This document shows positions 54,616 to 63,687 of a DNA stretch of 64,000 nucleotides, in pieces. The notes under the pieces were generated by a model that was not told the origin of the DNA, did not search any database, and saw nothing but the letters and a program-made list of their open reading frames with translations. A program made the position numbers and the translations under genes. The stretch comes from Mycobacterium sp. EPa45 (GTDB taxonomy: Bacteria > Actinomycetota > Actinomycetes > Mycobacteriales > Mycobacteriaceae). Each line of letters opens with the position of its first letter. Positions within the stretch are counted from its first letter, which is position 1. The stretch is from contig NZ_CP011773.1 in the NCBI RefSeq assembly GCF_001021385.1, forward strand, positions 3,100,001 through 3,164,000, read 5' to 3'.

Positions 54616-55463
54616 TGGCATCACTGCAGGCGTTGTATCCGCGGATCGCCCGTCAGGTGCGCCGCCCGTTGGGCACCTTCGGGCGGATCGGGGACCACAC
54701 CATCTTTTACGGCCGCGCGATCGCCGGTACCCCGCACGCGGCGATCCACTTCCGTAAAGAGATCATCCGGTTGATCGCCGAGATCTCGATGGGTGCGGGC
54801 ACCCTGGCGATGATCGGCGGCACCGTGGTCATCGTCGGGTTCCTCACCCTGGCCGCTGGTGGGACGTTGGCGGTGCAGGGCTACAGCTCGCTGGGCAATA
54901 TCGGTATCGAAGCGCTCACCGGGTTTTTGGCCGCCTTCATCAACGTCAGGATCTCGGCGCCGGTGGTGGCCGGGATCGGCCTGGCGGCGACGTTCGGGGC
55001 CGGGGTGACTGCCCAGTTGGGGGCGATGCGGATCAATGAGGAGATCGACGCCCTGGAATCGATGGGCATCCCGCCGGTGGAATATTTGGTCTCCACCCGG
55101 ATCGTGGCCGGCATGGTGGCCATCACCCCGCTGTACTCCATTGCCGTCATTTTGAGTTTCGTGGCGTCGCAGTTCACCACCGTGGTGCTCTTCGGGCAAT
55201 CCGGCGGTTTGTATGACCACTACTTCAACACGTTTTTGAACCCGATCGACCTGTTGTGGTCGTTCCTGCAGGCGGTGTTGATGGCGATCACGATCCTGTT
55301 GATCCACACCTACTTCGGCTACTTCGCCACCGGCGGCCCCTCCGGAGTCGGTGTCGCCGTCGGCAACGCCGTCCGCACCTCCCTGATCGTCGTCGTCTCG
55401 GTCACCCTGCTCATATCCCTGGCCATCTACGGCTCCAACGGCAACTTCAACCTGTCCGGATAG
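54615..55463 (+). CDS. YrbE-B permease (MlaE family) of an mce operon
   Basis: 282 residues. GTFGRIGDHTIFYGRAIAGTPHAAIHFRKEIIRLIAEISMG, LGNIGIEALTGFLAAFINVRI, GAGVTAQLGAMRINEEIDALESMGIPPVEYLVSTRIVAG and GNAVRTSLIVVVSVTLLISLAIYG are standard YrbE-B blocks. The start shares one base with the yrbEA stop (TGATG). Hydrophobic segments form five or six helices. Confidence 0.93.
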   Translation: MASLQALYPRIARQVRRPLGTFGRIGDHTIFYGRAIAGTPHAAIHFRKEIIRLIAEISMGAGTLAMIGGTVVIVGFLTLAAGGTLAVQGYSSLGNIGIEALTGFLAAFINVRISAPVVAGIGLAATFGAGVTAQLGAMRINEEIDALESMGIPPVEYLVSTRIVAGMVAITPLYSIAVILSFVASQFTTVVLFGQSGGLYDHYFNTFLNPIDLLWSFLQAVLMAITILLIHTYFGYFATGGPSGVGVAVGNAVRTSLIVVVSVTLLISLAIYGSNGNFNLSG

Positions 55464-55476
55464 TCGAGGTGCGGAG

Positions 55477-56664
55477 ATGAAATCAGGTATCGCGCGCCCG
55501 ATCGCCGGTTTGGCGACCGTGGTGATCATTGCCGCGATCATCGCGCTGGCGGTGGGGTTGTTCCAGGACAGCTTCACGAAAACCGTTCCGGTGACCGTGA
55601 TCTCGCAGCGTGCCGGTCTGGTGATGTATCCGGATGCCAAGGTCAAGCTCAACGGTGCCCCGGTCGGCAAGGTTTCGTCCATCGATTTGCTGCCCGACGG
55701 CACAGCGGCGCTGCATCTGGCGATCAATCCCGCGCGGGTCAACGACATTCCGGCTAACGTCAGCGCCGACATCACCTCCTCGACGGTGTTCGGCTCGAAG
55801 TACGTCGAGCTGAACCCGCCGCAGGATCCGTCGGCGAAGTCGATCCAGGCCGGGCAGGTGATCAGCGGTAAGCACGTCACCGTCGAGATCAACACCGTGT
55901 TCCAGCAGTTGGTTTCAGTGCTCTCGCAGATCGAGCCCGCCAAGCTCAACCAGACGTTGGGCGCAATCTCAAAGTCGGTGAACGGCCGCGGCAACCAGTT
56001 CGGTCAGACCCTCGTCGATCTCGACAGCGCGCTGGCCAAGATCAATCCCAGCCTGGACACGCTGAACCATGAATTGGCGGTTGCGCCCAAGGTGTTCGAC
56101 GCCTACGGTGACGCGTCCGGCGATCTGCTGGACACGGTCAAGAACTCGGCGAAGATCAGCGACACGATCGTCGACCAGGAGCAGAATCTGGACACCCTGC
56201 TGGTGAGCGCCATCGGTCTGGCGGACATCGGAACCGAGGTGCTCGGCGAGAACCGCGAGCCGCTGGCCAATGTGGTGCACCTGCTCGTTCCCACCACCGA
56301 CCTGCTCAACAAGTACAACCAGGCGCTGACGTGCGGTATCGGCGGCCTGGTTCCGCTGGCCACCGGTCCGGGCCTGCCGTTGCCCGGTGCCGTTCTGCTG
56401 CAGTCGTTCTTCCTCGGTCGTGAGCGGTACCGCTACCCGGCCAACCTGCCGAAGGTCGCGGCAACCGGTGGTCCGCAGTGCACCGACATGCCCAAGGTGC
56501 CGTTCGAGACCAGTCCGCCGTTTGTCGTCACCGATATCGGTGCGAACCCGGCGCAGTACGGCAATCAGGGCATCCTGCTGAACTCCGATGCACTCAAGCA
56601 GGCGCTGTTCGGCCCGCTGGACGGCCCGCCGCGCAACTCCGCACAGATCGGACAACCGGGATGA
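55477..56664 (+). CDS. MceA-type MCE family protein
   Basis: 395 residues. N-terminal anchor helix (about 8-30), then the MCE domain (VISQRAGLVMYPDAKVKLNGAPVGKVSSIDLLPDG ... TVFGSKYVEL), a long helical domain (to about 260) and a Pro/Cys-containing tail (GGPQCTDMPKVP). It lies outside the membrane and with MceB-F forms the hexameric lipid channel. The ATG overlap at 56661 couples it to the next gene. The Mce subtype cannot be assigned safely by eye. Confidence 0.92.
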   Translation: MKSGIARPIAGLATVVIIAAIIALAVGLFQDSFTKTVPVTVISQRAGLVMYPDAKVKLNGAPVGKVSSIDLLPDGTAALHLAINPARVNDIPANVSADITSSTVFGSKYVELNPPQDPSAKSIQAGQVISGKHVTVEINTVFQQLVSVLSQIEPAKLNQTLGAISKSVNGRGNQFGQTLVDLDSALAKINPSLDTLNHELAVAPKVFDAYGDASGDLLDTVKNSAKISDTIVDQEQNLDTLLVSAIGLADIGTEVLGENREPLANVVHLLVPTTDLLNKYNQALTCGIGGLVPLATGPGLPLPGAVLLQSFFLGRERYRYPANLPKVAATGGPQCTDMPKVPFETSPPFVVTDIGANPAQYGNQGILLNSDALKQALFGPLDGPPRNSAQIGQPG

Positions 56665-57686
56665 CGGCGTTGTGGAAGACGCTTCTCAAGGTCGGCATCT
56701 TCGGCGTCGTGATGATCCTGCTGACCGCGTCGCTGTTCGCGATCTTCGGCCGGTACCGGTCCGGTTCGGACAACAGCTACTCGGCGCTGTTCGCCGACGC
56801 CTCGAGCCTGAAGTCCGGAGATTCGGTGCGGGTGGCCGGTGTTCGCGTCGGCACCGTCACTGACGTCGCGCTGCAACCCGACAACAAGGTGGTCGTCGAC
56901 TTTGATGCCGACCGCAAGATCGTGCTGACGTCCGGCACCAAAGCGACGGTGCGCTACCTCAACCTGGTCGGGGACCGCTACCTCGAGCTTGTCGACAGTC
57001 CCGGATCGGCGAAGATCCAGCCGCCGGGCAGCCGGATCCCGCTCGACCGCACCGAGCCGGCTCTTGACCTCGACTTGCTCTTGGGTGGGCTCAAACCTGT
57101 TGTTCAGGGCCTGAATCCGCAGGACGTCAACGCGCTCACCAACTCACTGATCCAGATCCTCCAGGGTCAGGACGGCAACATCGATTCGCTGTTCTCCAAG
57201 ACGCAGTCGTTTACCAGCTCGCTGGCCGACAACGGCCAGACCGTGCAGCAGCTGATCGACAACCTCAACACGGTGATCACCACCATCAGCAAGGACGGCG
57301 ACAAGTTCTCCGGCGCCGTCGACAAGCTGCAGAAGCTGGTCACCGAACTGGCCGGGGACAAGGACCCGATCGGTGATTCGATCACCGCACTGGACAACGG
57401 CACCGCGTCGCTGACCGACCTGCTCAACCAGTCGCGTGCACCCCTGAACGGCACCATCGACCAGCTCGGCCGGCTGGCGCCGCTGCTCGATCAGGACAAG
57501 GAGCTGCTCGACATCTCGATCCAGAAGGCGCCGGCGAATTACCGCAAGGTGGTGCGACTCGGGTCCTACGGCAGCTGGATCAACCAGTACCTGTGTGGCT
57601 TGTCGCTGCGTGTCAGCGACCTGCAGGGCCGCACCGCCTACTTCCCCTGGATCATCCAACACACTGGAAGGTGCGCGGAGCCCTAA
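56661..57686 (+). CDS. MceB-type MCE family protein
   Basis: 341 residues. Signal-anchor VGIFGVVMILLTASLFAIFG, MCE domain (YSALFADASSLKSGDSVRVAGVRVGTVTDVAL ... VRYLNLVGDRYLELVD), a coiled helical part with repeated LxxLxxxL pattern (IDNLNTVITTISKDGDKFSGAVDKL) and a short C-terminal Cys pair. Overlaps MceA by 4 nt and MceC by 1 nt. Confidence 0.92.
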   Translation: MTALWKTLLKVGIFGVVMILLTASLFAIFGRYRSGSDNSYSALFADASSLKSGDSVRVAGVRVGTVTDVALQPDNKVVVDFDADRKIVLTSGTKATVRYLNLVGDRYLELVDSPGSAKIQPPGSRIPLDRTEPALDLDLLLGGLKPVVQGLNPQDVNALTNSLIQILQGQDGNIDSLFSKTQSFTSSLADNGQTVQQLIDNLNTVITTISKDGDKFSGAVDKLQKLVTELAGDKDPIGDSITALDNGTASLTDLLNQSRAPLNGTIDQLGRLAPLLDQDKELLDISIQKAPANYRKVVRLGSYGSWINQYLCGLSLRVSDLQGRTAYFPWIIQHTGRCAEP

Positions 57687-58783
57687 TGCTCAAATATCGT
57701 GGGTCCTCGCTGATCAAGGCGGGCTTTATCGGCCTCGTCCTGATCGTGCTCGTCATCACCATCGGGCTGCAGCCCGATCGGCTGGCGTCGCTTGCCACCT
57801 CGATCCGGCATCAGGCGTTGTTCACCGAAGCCGGTGGCCTGCAGCCCGGCAATGACGTCAAGGTGTCCGGGGTCAAGGTCGGCTCGGTCTCGGACGTGTC
57901 TCTGCAGCACGGCAAGGCGCTGGTGACGTTCATGGTCAAGGGCTCGGTTCGGCTCGGCTCCGACACCGAAGCGCACATCCGCACCGGAACGCTTCTGGGA
58001 CAACGGATTTTGACATTGGAGTCCAACGGCAAGGGATCGCTTCATTCGGACGACGTGATTCCCGTGTCCCGCACCGGGTCGCCCTACTCGCTGACCCAGT
58101 CGCTGTCCGATTTTGCAGCCAATACCGCGGACACCGATACCGCGGCGATCAACCACTCGCTGGACACGCTGTCTGACACCCTGGATCGGATCAGCCCGCA
58201 GTTGGGCCCGACGTTCGACGGGATCAGCAAGCTGTCGCGGATGATCAACGAGCGCAACGAATCCCTGGGCAACCTGCTCAAGAGTGCGGCGAACGTCACC
58301 GGGATCCTCTCGCAGCGCAGCGCGCAGGTGAACACCCTGCTGCTCAACGCCAACGATCTGATCGGTGTTCTGTCGCAGCGCCGCTACGCGATCGCCAACC
58401 TGCTCGCTAGCACCTCTGCGCTGTCGAAGCAGCTCAGCGGGATCGTGGCGGACAACGAGAAAGAACTGGCACCGGCCCTGGAGAAGCTCAATTCGGTGAC
58501 CGCGATGCTGGAGAAGAACAACGCCAACATCACCGCGGCCATGAAGGGTCTGGCCAAGTTCCAGCTGACCCAGGCCGAAGCGGTCAACGGGGGCTTCTAC
58601 TACAACGCCTTCGTCGCCAACCTGAACCCGGCGCAGACACTGCAGCCCTTCTTCGACTACGCGCTGGGCTTCCGGCGCGGCACCGATGCGGGGCAGCCGT
58701 CCGACAACGCCGGACCGCGTGCGGAGATCCCGTTCCCGTACAACGGAATACCGCAGCCTTATGAGCGATGGGGGCAGCCATGA
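57686..58783 (+). CDS. MceC-type MCE family protein
   Basis: 365 residues. Anchor helix (about 12-30), MCE domain (FTEAGGLQPGNDVKVSGVKVGSVSDVSL ... TGTLLGQRILTLES), then a helical region and the MceC-typical end QAEAVNGGFYYNAFVANLNPAQTLQPFFDYALGF. Translationally linked to its neighbours by stop/start overlaps. Cell-envelope component of the lipid importer. Confidence 0.92.
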   Translation: MLKYRGSSLIKAGFIGLVLIVLVITIGLQPDRLASLATSIRHQALFTEAGGLQPGNDVKVSGVKVGSVSDVSLQHGKALVTFMVKGSVRLGSDTEAHIRTGTLLGQRILTLESNGKGSLHSDDVIPVSRTGSPYSLTQSLSDFAANTADTDTAAINHSLDTLSDTLDRISPQLGPTFDGISKLSRMINERNESLGNLLKSAANVTGILSQRSAQVNTLLLNANDLIGVLSQRRYAIANLLASTSALSKQLSGIVADNEKELAPALEKLNSVTAMLEKNNANITAAMKGLAKFQLTQAEAVNGGFYYNAFVANLNPAQTLQPFFDYALGFRRGTDAGQPSDNAGPRAEIPFPYNGIPQPYERWGQP

Positions 58784-60255
58784 AGTCTCGCAGGCGGCTG
58801 ACAGTCGTCGTGTCCGCGGTACTGGCGGTGTTGATCGTCGGCGGGATCGCGCTGCTGATCCGCCAGGCGTTCTTCAAGCCCAACACGATCACCGCATATT
58901 TCACCAGCGCCACCGCGATCTACGCCGGTGACGAGGTGCGGGTCGCCGGGGTGAAGGTCGGCACCATCGACTCGATCGAAGCCCAGGGGACCAAGGCCAA
59001 GATCGTAATGGCGGTAGACCGCGACGTTCCGATCCCGGCGAACGCCGAGGCGGTGATCGTCGCGCAGAACCTGGTGGGTGCCCGCTACGTTCAGCTGACC
59101 CCGCCCTATGAGGACAAGGGCCCGAAGATGGCCGACGGCGCGGTGATCGGATTGGACCGCACCGCGATCCCGGTCGAGTGGGACCAGATCAAGACCGAGC
59201 TCATGCGTCTGGCCACCGATCTCGGCCCGGCCAGTGAAGGGCAGAGCACCTCGGTCGGTCGCTTCATCGACAGCGCGGCCAATGCGCTCGACGGCAACGG
59301 TGAGAAGCTGCGGGACACCATCAAGCAGTTGTCGGGGGTCAGCAAGGTGCTGGCCGACGGCAGCGGCAACATCGTCGACACCATCAAGAACCTGCAGATC
59401 TTCGTCACGGCGTTGCGCGACAGCAACACTCAGATCGTCCAGTTCCAGGATCGGTTGGCCTCACTGTCGAGTGTGGTCGACGGCAGCCGGTCCGACCTCG
59501 ACGGAGCGCTGACCAACCTGTCCAGCGCCGTCGTCGACGTCCAGCGGTTCATCGCAGGCACGCGCAACCAAACCGCCGAACAGATCCAGCGGCTGAGCAG
59601 CGTCACGAAGAACCTGGCCGACAACAAGCTGGTCGTCGAGAACCTGATTCACGTGGCGCCCAATGCGCTCGGTAACGCCTACAACATCTACAACCCCGAT
59701 TCCCAAAGCGCGATGGGCGGATTCGCGCTGGCCAACTTCTCCAACCCGCTGCAGGTCATCTGCTCGGCGATCGGCGCTGTGCAGAACGCCACCGCGCCGG
59801 AGACCGGGAAGTTGTGCGCGCAATACCTCGGGCCGGCCCTGCGATTGCTCAACTTCAACTATCTGCCGTTCCCGTTCAACGCCTACCTGGGCAAGTCCAC
59901 CAGCCCGGACAAGCTGATCTACAGCGAGCCCGGGCTGGCCCCGGGCGGCTCCGGCGGGACCCCGCCGGGCTATGAGATTCCGCCTGCCGTATCGGCGTAC
60001 ACCGGATACAACGGCGACGTGCCGGGACCGGCAGGCTGGGGCGGACCGCCGAATACGTATCACGGGGCGTACGCACCCAACGGGTTGCCCGCCGATCCGT
60101 CGCCCGCCCTGTTCCCCGGTGCACCGGTCCCGCCGGGCGTTCCCGTCGGACCCGCCGCGCAGCCGCCGTCGAACCTGCAGGGCATGCTGCTGCCGGCCGA
60201 GGCAGCGCCACCACCTCCGGCTCCGGCTGCCGCCGAAGGGAATCCGCCATCATGA
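58780..60255 (+). CDS. MceD-type MCE family protein
   Basis: 491 residues. Anchor LTVVVSAVLAVLIVGGIALLI, MCE domain (TAIYAGDEVRVAGVKVGTIDSIEA ... NLVGARYVQLTP), a helical domain with VENLIHVAPNALGNAYNIYNPDSQSAMGGFALANF and a long Pro/Gly/Ala-rich C-terminal tail from about 395 (disordered, likely periplasmic or cell-wall). ATG 58780 is preferred; GTG or ATG at 58768 would add four residues. Confidence 0.92.
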   Translation: MKSRRRLTVVVSAVLAVLIVGGIALLIRQAFFKPNTITAYFTSATAIYAGDEVRVAGVKVGTIDSIEAQGTKAKIVMAVDRDVPIPANAEAVIVAQNLVGARYVQLTPPYEDKGPKMADGAVIGLDRTAIPVEWDQIKTELMRLATDLGPASEGQSTSVGRFIDSAANALDGNGEKLRDTIKQLSGVSKVLADGSGNIVDTIKNLQIFVTALRDSNTQIVQFQDRLASLSSVVDGSRSDLDGALTNLSSAVVDVQRFIAGTRNQTAEQIQRLSSVTKNLADNKLVVENLIHVAPNALGNAYNIYNPDSQSAMGGFALANFSNPLQVICSAIGAVQNATAPETGKLCAQYLGPALRLLNFNYLPFPFNAYLGKSTSPDKLIYSEPGLAPGGSGGTPPGYEIPPAVSAYTGYNGDVPGPAGWGGPPNTYHGAYAPNGLPADPSPALFPGAPVPPGVPVGPAAQPPSNLQGMLLPAEAAPPPPAPAAAEGNPPS

Positions 60256-61553
60256 CCAGAGGTTCGGTGCGGCGCTTGGTGATCACCGCGTCATGTGTCG
60301 CGGTCACGGCGACCGGCTGCAGTTTCGGTGGTCTGAACTCCCTGCCGCTGCCGGGAACGGTCGGCCATGGCAAGGGGTCGACCACCTACCACGTCGAGAT
60401 CGCCAATGTCGGCCAGCTGGAATCGAATTCACCGGTGATGGTCGGTGACGTCGTGGTCGGCAGTGTGGGCGACATGACCGTCAGCGACTGGCACGCCGAC
60501 GTCGAGGTATCGGTCCGGCCCGGCACAGTGATCCCCGCGAACGCGGTCGCGTCGGTGGGCCAGACCAGCCTGTTGGGATCGATGCACCTGGCGCTCAACC
60601 CGCCGCTGGGCCAGGCACCGAGTGGCGCCCTGCAACCCGGTGCCACCCTCGGCCTCAACCGCTCGTCGACCTATCCGTCGACCGAGCAGACGCTCTCGGC
60701 GCTCTCGGTGGTCGTGAACGGCGGCGGACTGGGCCAGATCGGCGACATCATCCACGAGTTCAGTGCCGCACTGAACGGCAGGACCGACCAGATTCGTGAC
60801 TTGCTCACGCGGCTCAACGATTTCGTCGGCCTGCTGGCCACCCAGCGCGACAGCATCAACGAGGCGGTGAATTCGCTGAACCGGCTGGCCGGTACGTTCG
60901 CCGGTCAGCAGCAAGTTCTCACCGACGCGCTGAACCGGATTCCGCCTGCCCTCGACGTTCTGGTCAAGGAGCGTCCCCGCATCGTGACGGCCCTGGAGAA
61001 GTTCCGGGATTTCTCCAACCTGGCCACCGGTCTGGTCAACGACACCAAGGCCGACCTGGTGCGCAACCTGCAGAACCTGGAGCCGACGCTGAAGTCTCTG
61101 GCCGACGTAGGCCCGAAACTGGACACCGCGCTGGCGTACTTCCCGACGTTCCCGTACACCCAGCAGGTCATCGACCGGGCGATCCGCGGTGACTATCTGA
61201 ACCAGTTCATCATCTTCGACCTGACCGTGCCGCGCTTGAAGAAGACCCTGATGCTCGGCACCCGCTGGGGCGATGAGAACGCCAAACTCGTTCCCGCACC
61301 CGGTGATCCGTGGTATGCAACCTATACCTACGATCCGCTGAACGCTCCGTTCAGCCCCGCACCGCCACCCGCCCAGGTGGCCGACGTGTCGCAGGAGTTC
61401 GGTCCCGGTCCCGCGCCTGTGCCCGGGCAGGCGTCGTTGACGAACGCGACGCAGTCGGCCCCGGGAGTGGGTACCGGTCCGTTGCCAGGTCCGGCCACCG
61501 GTCCGTTGCCCGGACCGGCACCGGGGGCAGCGCCAGAGGACGGGGGTAACTGA
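60252..61553 (+). CDS. MceE-type MCE lipoprotein
   Basis: 433 residues. Lipoprotein signal ending in TATGC (Cys about 23), so this is the lipidated MCE subunit (LprK type). MCE domain: YHVEIANVGQLESNSPVMVGDVVVGSVGDM ... VGQTSLLGSMHLALNPP. A helical middle region (RDLLTRLNDFVGLLATQRDSINEAVNSLNRLAGT) and a Pro/Gly-rich repeat-like tail (GTGPLPGPATGPLPGPAPG) follow. It overlaps MceD by 4 nt. Confidence 0.93.
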   Translation: MTRGSVRRLVITASCVAVTATGCSFGGLNSLPLPGTVGHGKGSTTYHVEIANVGQLESNSPVMVGDVVVGSVGDMTVSDWHADVEVSVRPGTVIPANAVASVGQTSLLGSMHLALNPPLGQAPSGALQPGATLGLNRSSTYPSTEQTLSALSVVVNGGGLGQIGDIIHEFSAALNGRTDQIRDLLTRLNDFVGLLATQRDSINEAVNSLNRLAGTFAGQQQVLTDALNRIPPALDVLVKERPRIVTALEKFRDFSNLATGLVNDTKADLVRNLQNLEPTLKSLADVGPKLDTALAYFPTFPYTQQVIDRAIRGDYLNQFIIFDLTVPRLKKTLMLGTRWGDENAKLVPAPGDPWYATYTYDPLNAPFSPAPPPAQVADVSQEFGPGPAPVPGQASLTNATQSAPGVGTGPLPGPATGPLPGPAPGAAPEDGGN

Positions 61554-63148
61554 TGCTGACGCGTTTTGTCCGGAATCAGCTCATCATCTTCACCATTGCG
61601 TCGATCGTCGGTATCGGCGTCATGGTGGTGGTGTACATGCAGGCCCCCACTCTGCTGGGCATCGGCCGCATCACGGTCAAGCTCGAACTGCCGAGAACCG
61701 GTGGTCTCTACCAATTTTCGAACGTGACCTACCGTGGCGTGCAGCTGGGCAAGGTCACCGAGGTGGTGCCGACGCGAACCGGGGCCGTGGCCACGCTGTC
61801 GCTGGCCAGCGATCCGAAGGTGCCTGCCGACCTGCAGGCTCGGGTGCTCAGCGTGTCGGCCGTGGGTGAGCAGTACGTGGATCTGGTGCCGCACACCGAT
61901 TCCGGGCCGTACCTCCAGGACGGCTCGGTGATCCCGGTCAAAGACACCACCGTCCCGCAGGCGGTCGGCCCGGTGCTGGACCAGACGAACGCGCTGCTGA
62001 AGAGCATTCCCACCCAACGGATCCCGGATCTGCTGAACAGCACCTACCAGGCCCTCAACGGAGCGGGTGACGACCTCACCACGTTGAACGACTCCGCATC
62101 ACGGCTCGCCGCCGATTTCAACGCCACCGCCGATCAGACCCGCACCCTGGTCGAGGACAGCCGCCCGCTGTTGGACGGCCAGCTGGCGTCGGCCGACTCG
62201 ATCCGCACGTGGGCGCACAGCCTGGCCGGGATCACCGAGCAGCTGAACACCAACGACCCGCAGTGGCGCGGCATCCTGGCCAACGGTCCGGGCGCCGCCG
62301 ATGAAGCCTCCGCGCTCTTCACCCAGGTGAAGCCGACGCTGCCGATCCTGTTGGCCAGCCTCCAGACGGTAGGGCAGATCGGCGTGACCTACAACAAGGG
62401 TCTCGAACAGCTGCTGGTGCTGCTCCCGCCGTACGTCGGCTCGATCCAGGCAGTCGGCTCACCGTTGAACAACCCGACCGGTATGACGCTGGGCGACTTC
62501 ACGCTGACGATCAGCGACCCGCCGGCGTGCACCGTGGGCTTCCTGCCGCCGTCCCAGTGGCGCTCGCCGGAGGACACCTCGGTCATCGACACACCGGACG
62601 GTCTCTACTGCAAGCTGCCACAGGATTCGCCGATCGCCGTCCGCGGCGCCCGCAACTATCCGTGCCAGGATGTTCCCGGCAAGCGCGCACCCACCGTCGA
62701 GATCTGCGACAGCGACAAGCCGTTCGAGCCGCTGGCCATGCGGCAGCATGCCACCGGGCCTTCCCCGATTGACCCGAACCTGATTGCCCAGGGCATTCCG
62801 CCCGACGACCGGACCACGTTCCAGGACCACATTTACGGACCGCTGCAGGGCACGCCGTTGCCGCCGGGGCCGATCCCGGCGCCCGCCGGAACACCGATAC
62901 CGCCCGAACCGGCCACCCTCAAGCCATATGGTGTTCCCGATATCGCGCCCACCGACCAGGGGGGCGGGCCCGCGGTCGCGCCGAGCGCTTTCACGCCGGG
63001 TTCGGCCGCTGGCCCGTCGGTGGCGATCGCCACCTACGATCCCGCGACAGGGCATTACGCGACGCCGGACGGCCATGTGGGTCAACAGACCAGCCTGGCG
63101 AACGCGAACGGGAACATGTCGTGGAAGGATCTGCTGCCGACGACATGA
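61553..63148 (+). CDS. MceF-type MCE family protein
   Basis: 531 residues. Anchor LIIFTIASIVGIGVMVVVYM, MCE domain (LPRTGGLYQFSNVTYRGVQLGKVTEVVPT ... VLSVSAVGEQYVDLVP) and a helical part (LLKSIPTQRIPDLLNSTYQALNGAGDDL). A long C-terminal region follows with four cysteines (PPACTVGF, LYCKLP, YPCQDVPGKRAP, EICDSD) and a Pro-rich, disordered end. Last of the six mce genes; 1-nt overlap with MceE. Confidence 0.92.
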   Translation: MLTRFVRNQLIIFTIASIVGIGVMVVVYMQAPTLLGIGRITVKLELPRTGGLYQFSNVTYRGVQLGKVTEVVPTRTGAVATLSLASDPKVPADLQARVLSVSAVGEQYVDLVPHTDSGPYLQDGSVIPVKDTTVPQAVGPVLDQTNALLKSIPTQRIPDLLNSTYQALNGAGDDLTTLNDSASRLAADFNATADQTRTLVEDSRPLLDGQLASADSIRTWAHSLAGITEQLNTNDPQWRGILANGPGAADEASALFTQVKPTLPILLASLQTVGQIGVTYNKGLEQLLVLLPPYVGSIQAVGSPLNNPTGMTLGDFTLTISDPPACTVGFLPPSQWRSPEDTSVIDTPDGLYCKLPQDSPIAVRGARNYPCQDVPGKRAPTVEICDSDKPFEPLAMRQHATGPSPIDPNLIAQGIPPDDRTTFQDHIYGPLQGTPLPPGPIPAPAGTPIPPEPATLKPYGVPDIAPTDQGGGPAVAPSAFTPGSAAGPSVAIATYDPATGHYATPDGHVGQQTSLANANGNMSWKDLLPTT

Positions 63149-63171
63149 GCACAGGTGAGGGGAGTGGCCAT

Positions 63172-63687
63172 ATGCGTACGTCACGAACGTTGATCAGCGT
63201 CGGGGCGCTGACCGCAGCGGTGTTCGCCGGTGTGCTGAATCCGGCCACCGCGTCCGCCAACGAGAAGTGGGCGCTCAACGGCACATACCAGGCGACGTCC
63301 AACGGTGAGTGGGCCACCAGCAACGACGTCTTCCACGACGAACGCAGCGTACGCAGCATCTGGACGATCTCGTCGACGTGCAGCTATCCCACCGAGTGCA
63401 CCGGCACCGTCAGCAGCGACGCGGGTTGGACGGCACCGATCTATCAGACCGGCGGGGACTGGCGCGTCAAACGCGTCATCGAGGACTGGATGCCGTGCCA
63501 GGACGGCACCACGGTCCCTGGGCTACAGGTGATCCGGTTTCACGGGTCCTCGCCCGGCGGTGACCAGACCGACCCGACCTCCAACACATTGGTCGGCCAG
63601 GACTCGACCACCGGCCAGCCGGGGGCCTGCGGGCGCAGTCTTGCGCTGTTCATCAACATGCCGTTCAAGTTGGTCAAGCTGACCTGA
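63172..63687 (+). CDS. Secreted protein downstream of the mce operon
   Basis: 171 residues. Sec signal (RTSRTLISVGALTAAVFAGV, cleavage expected after TASA, about 29), then a beta-rich domain with WALNGTYQATSNGEWATSN, IWTISSTCSYPTECTGTV, WTAPIYQTGGDWRVKRVIEDWMPCQDG and PGACGRSLALFINM. Four cysteines are likely paired. Similar small secreted proteins follow mce operons in mycobacteria. ATG 63172 has GAGGGGAG 7 nt upstream; an earlier in-frame ATG at 63145 overlaps the mceF stop. It overlaps the convergent flavoprotein by 14 nt. Confidence 0.78.
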   Translation: MRTSRTLISVGALTAAVFAGVLNPATASANEKWALNGTYQATSNGEWATSNDVFHDERSVRSIWTISSTCSYPTECTGTVSSDAGWTAPIYQTGGDWRVKRVIEDWMPCQDGTTVPGLQVIRFHGSSPGGDQTDPTSNTLVGQDSTTGQPGACGRSLALFINMPFKLVKLT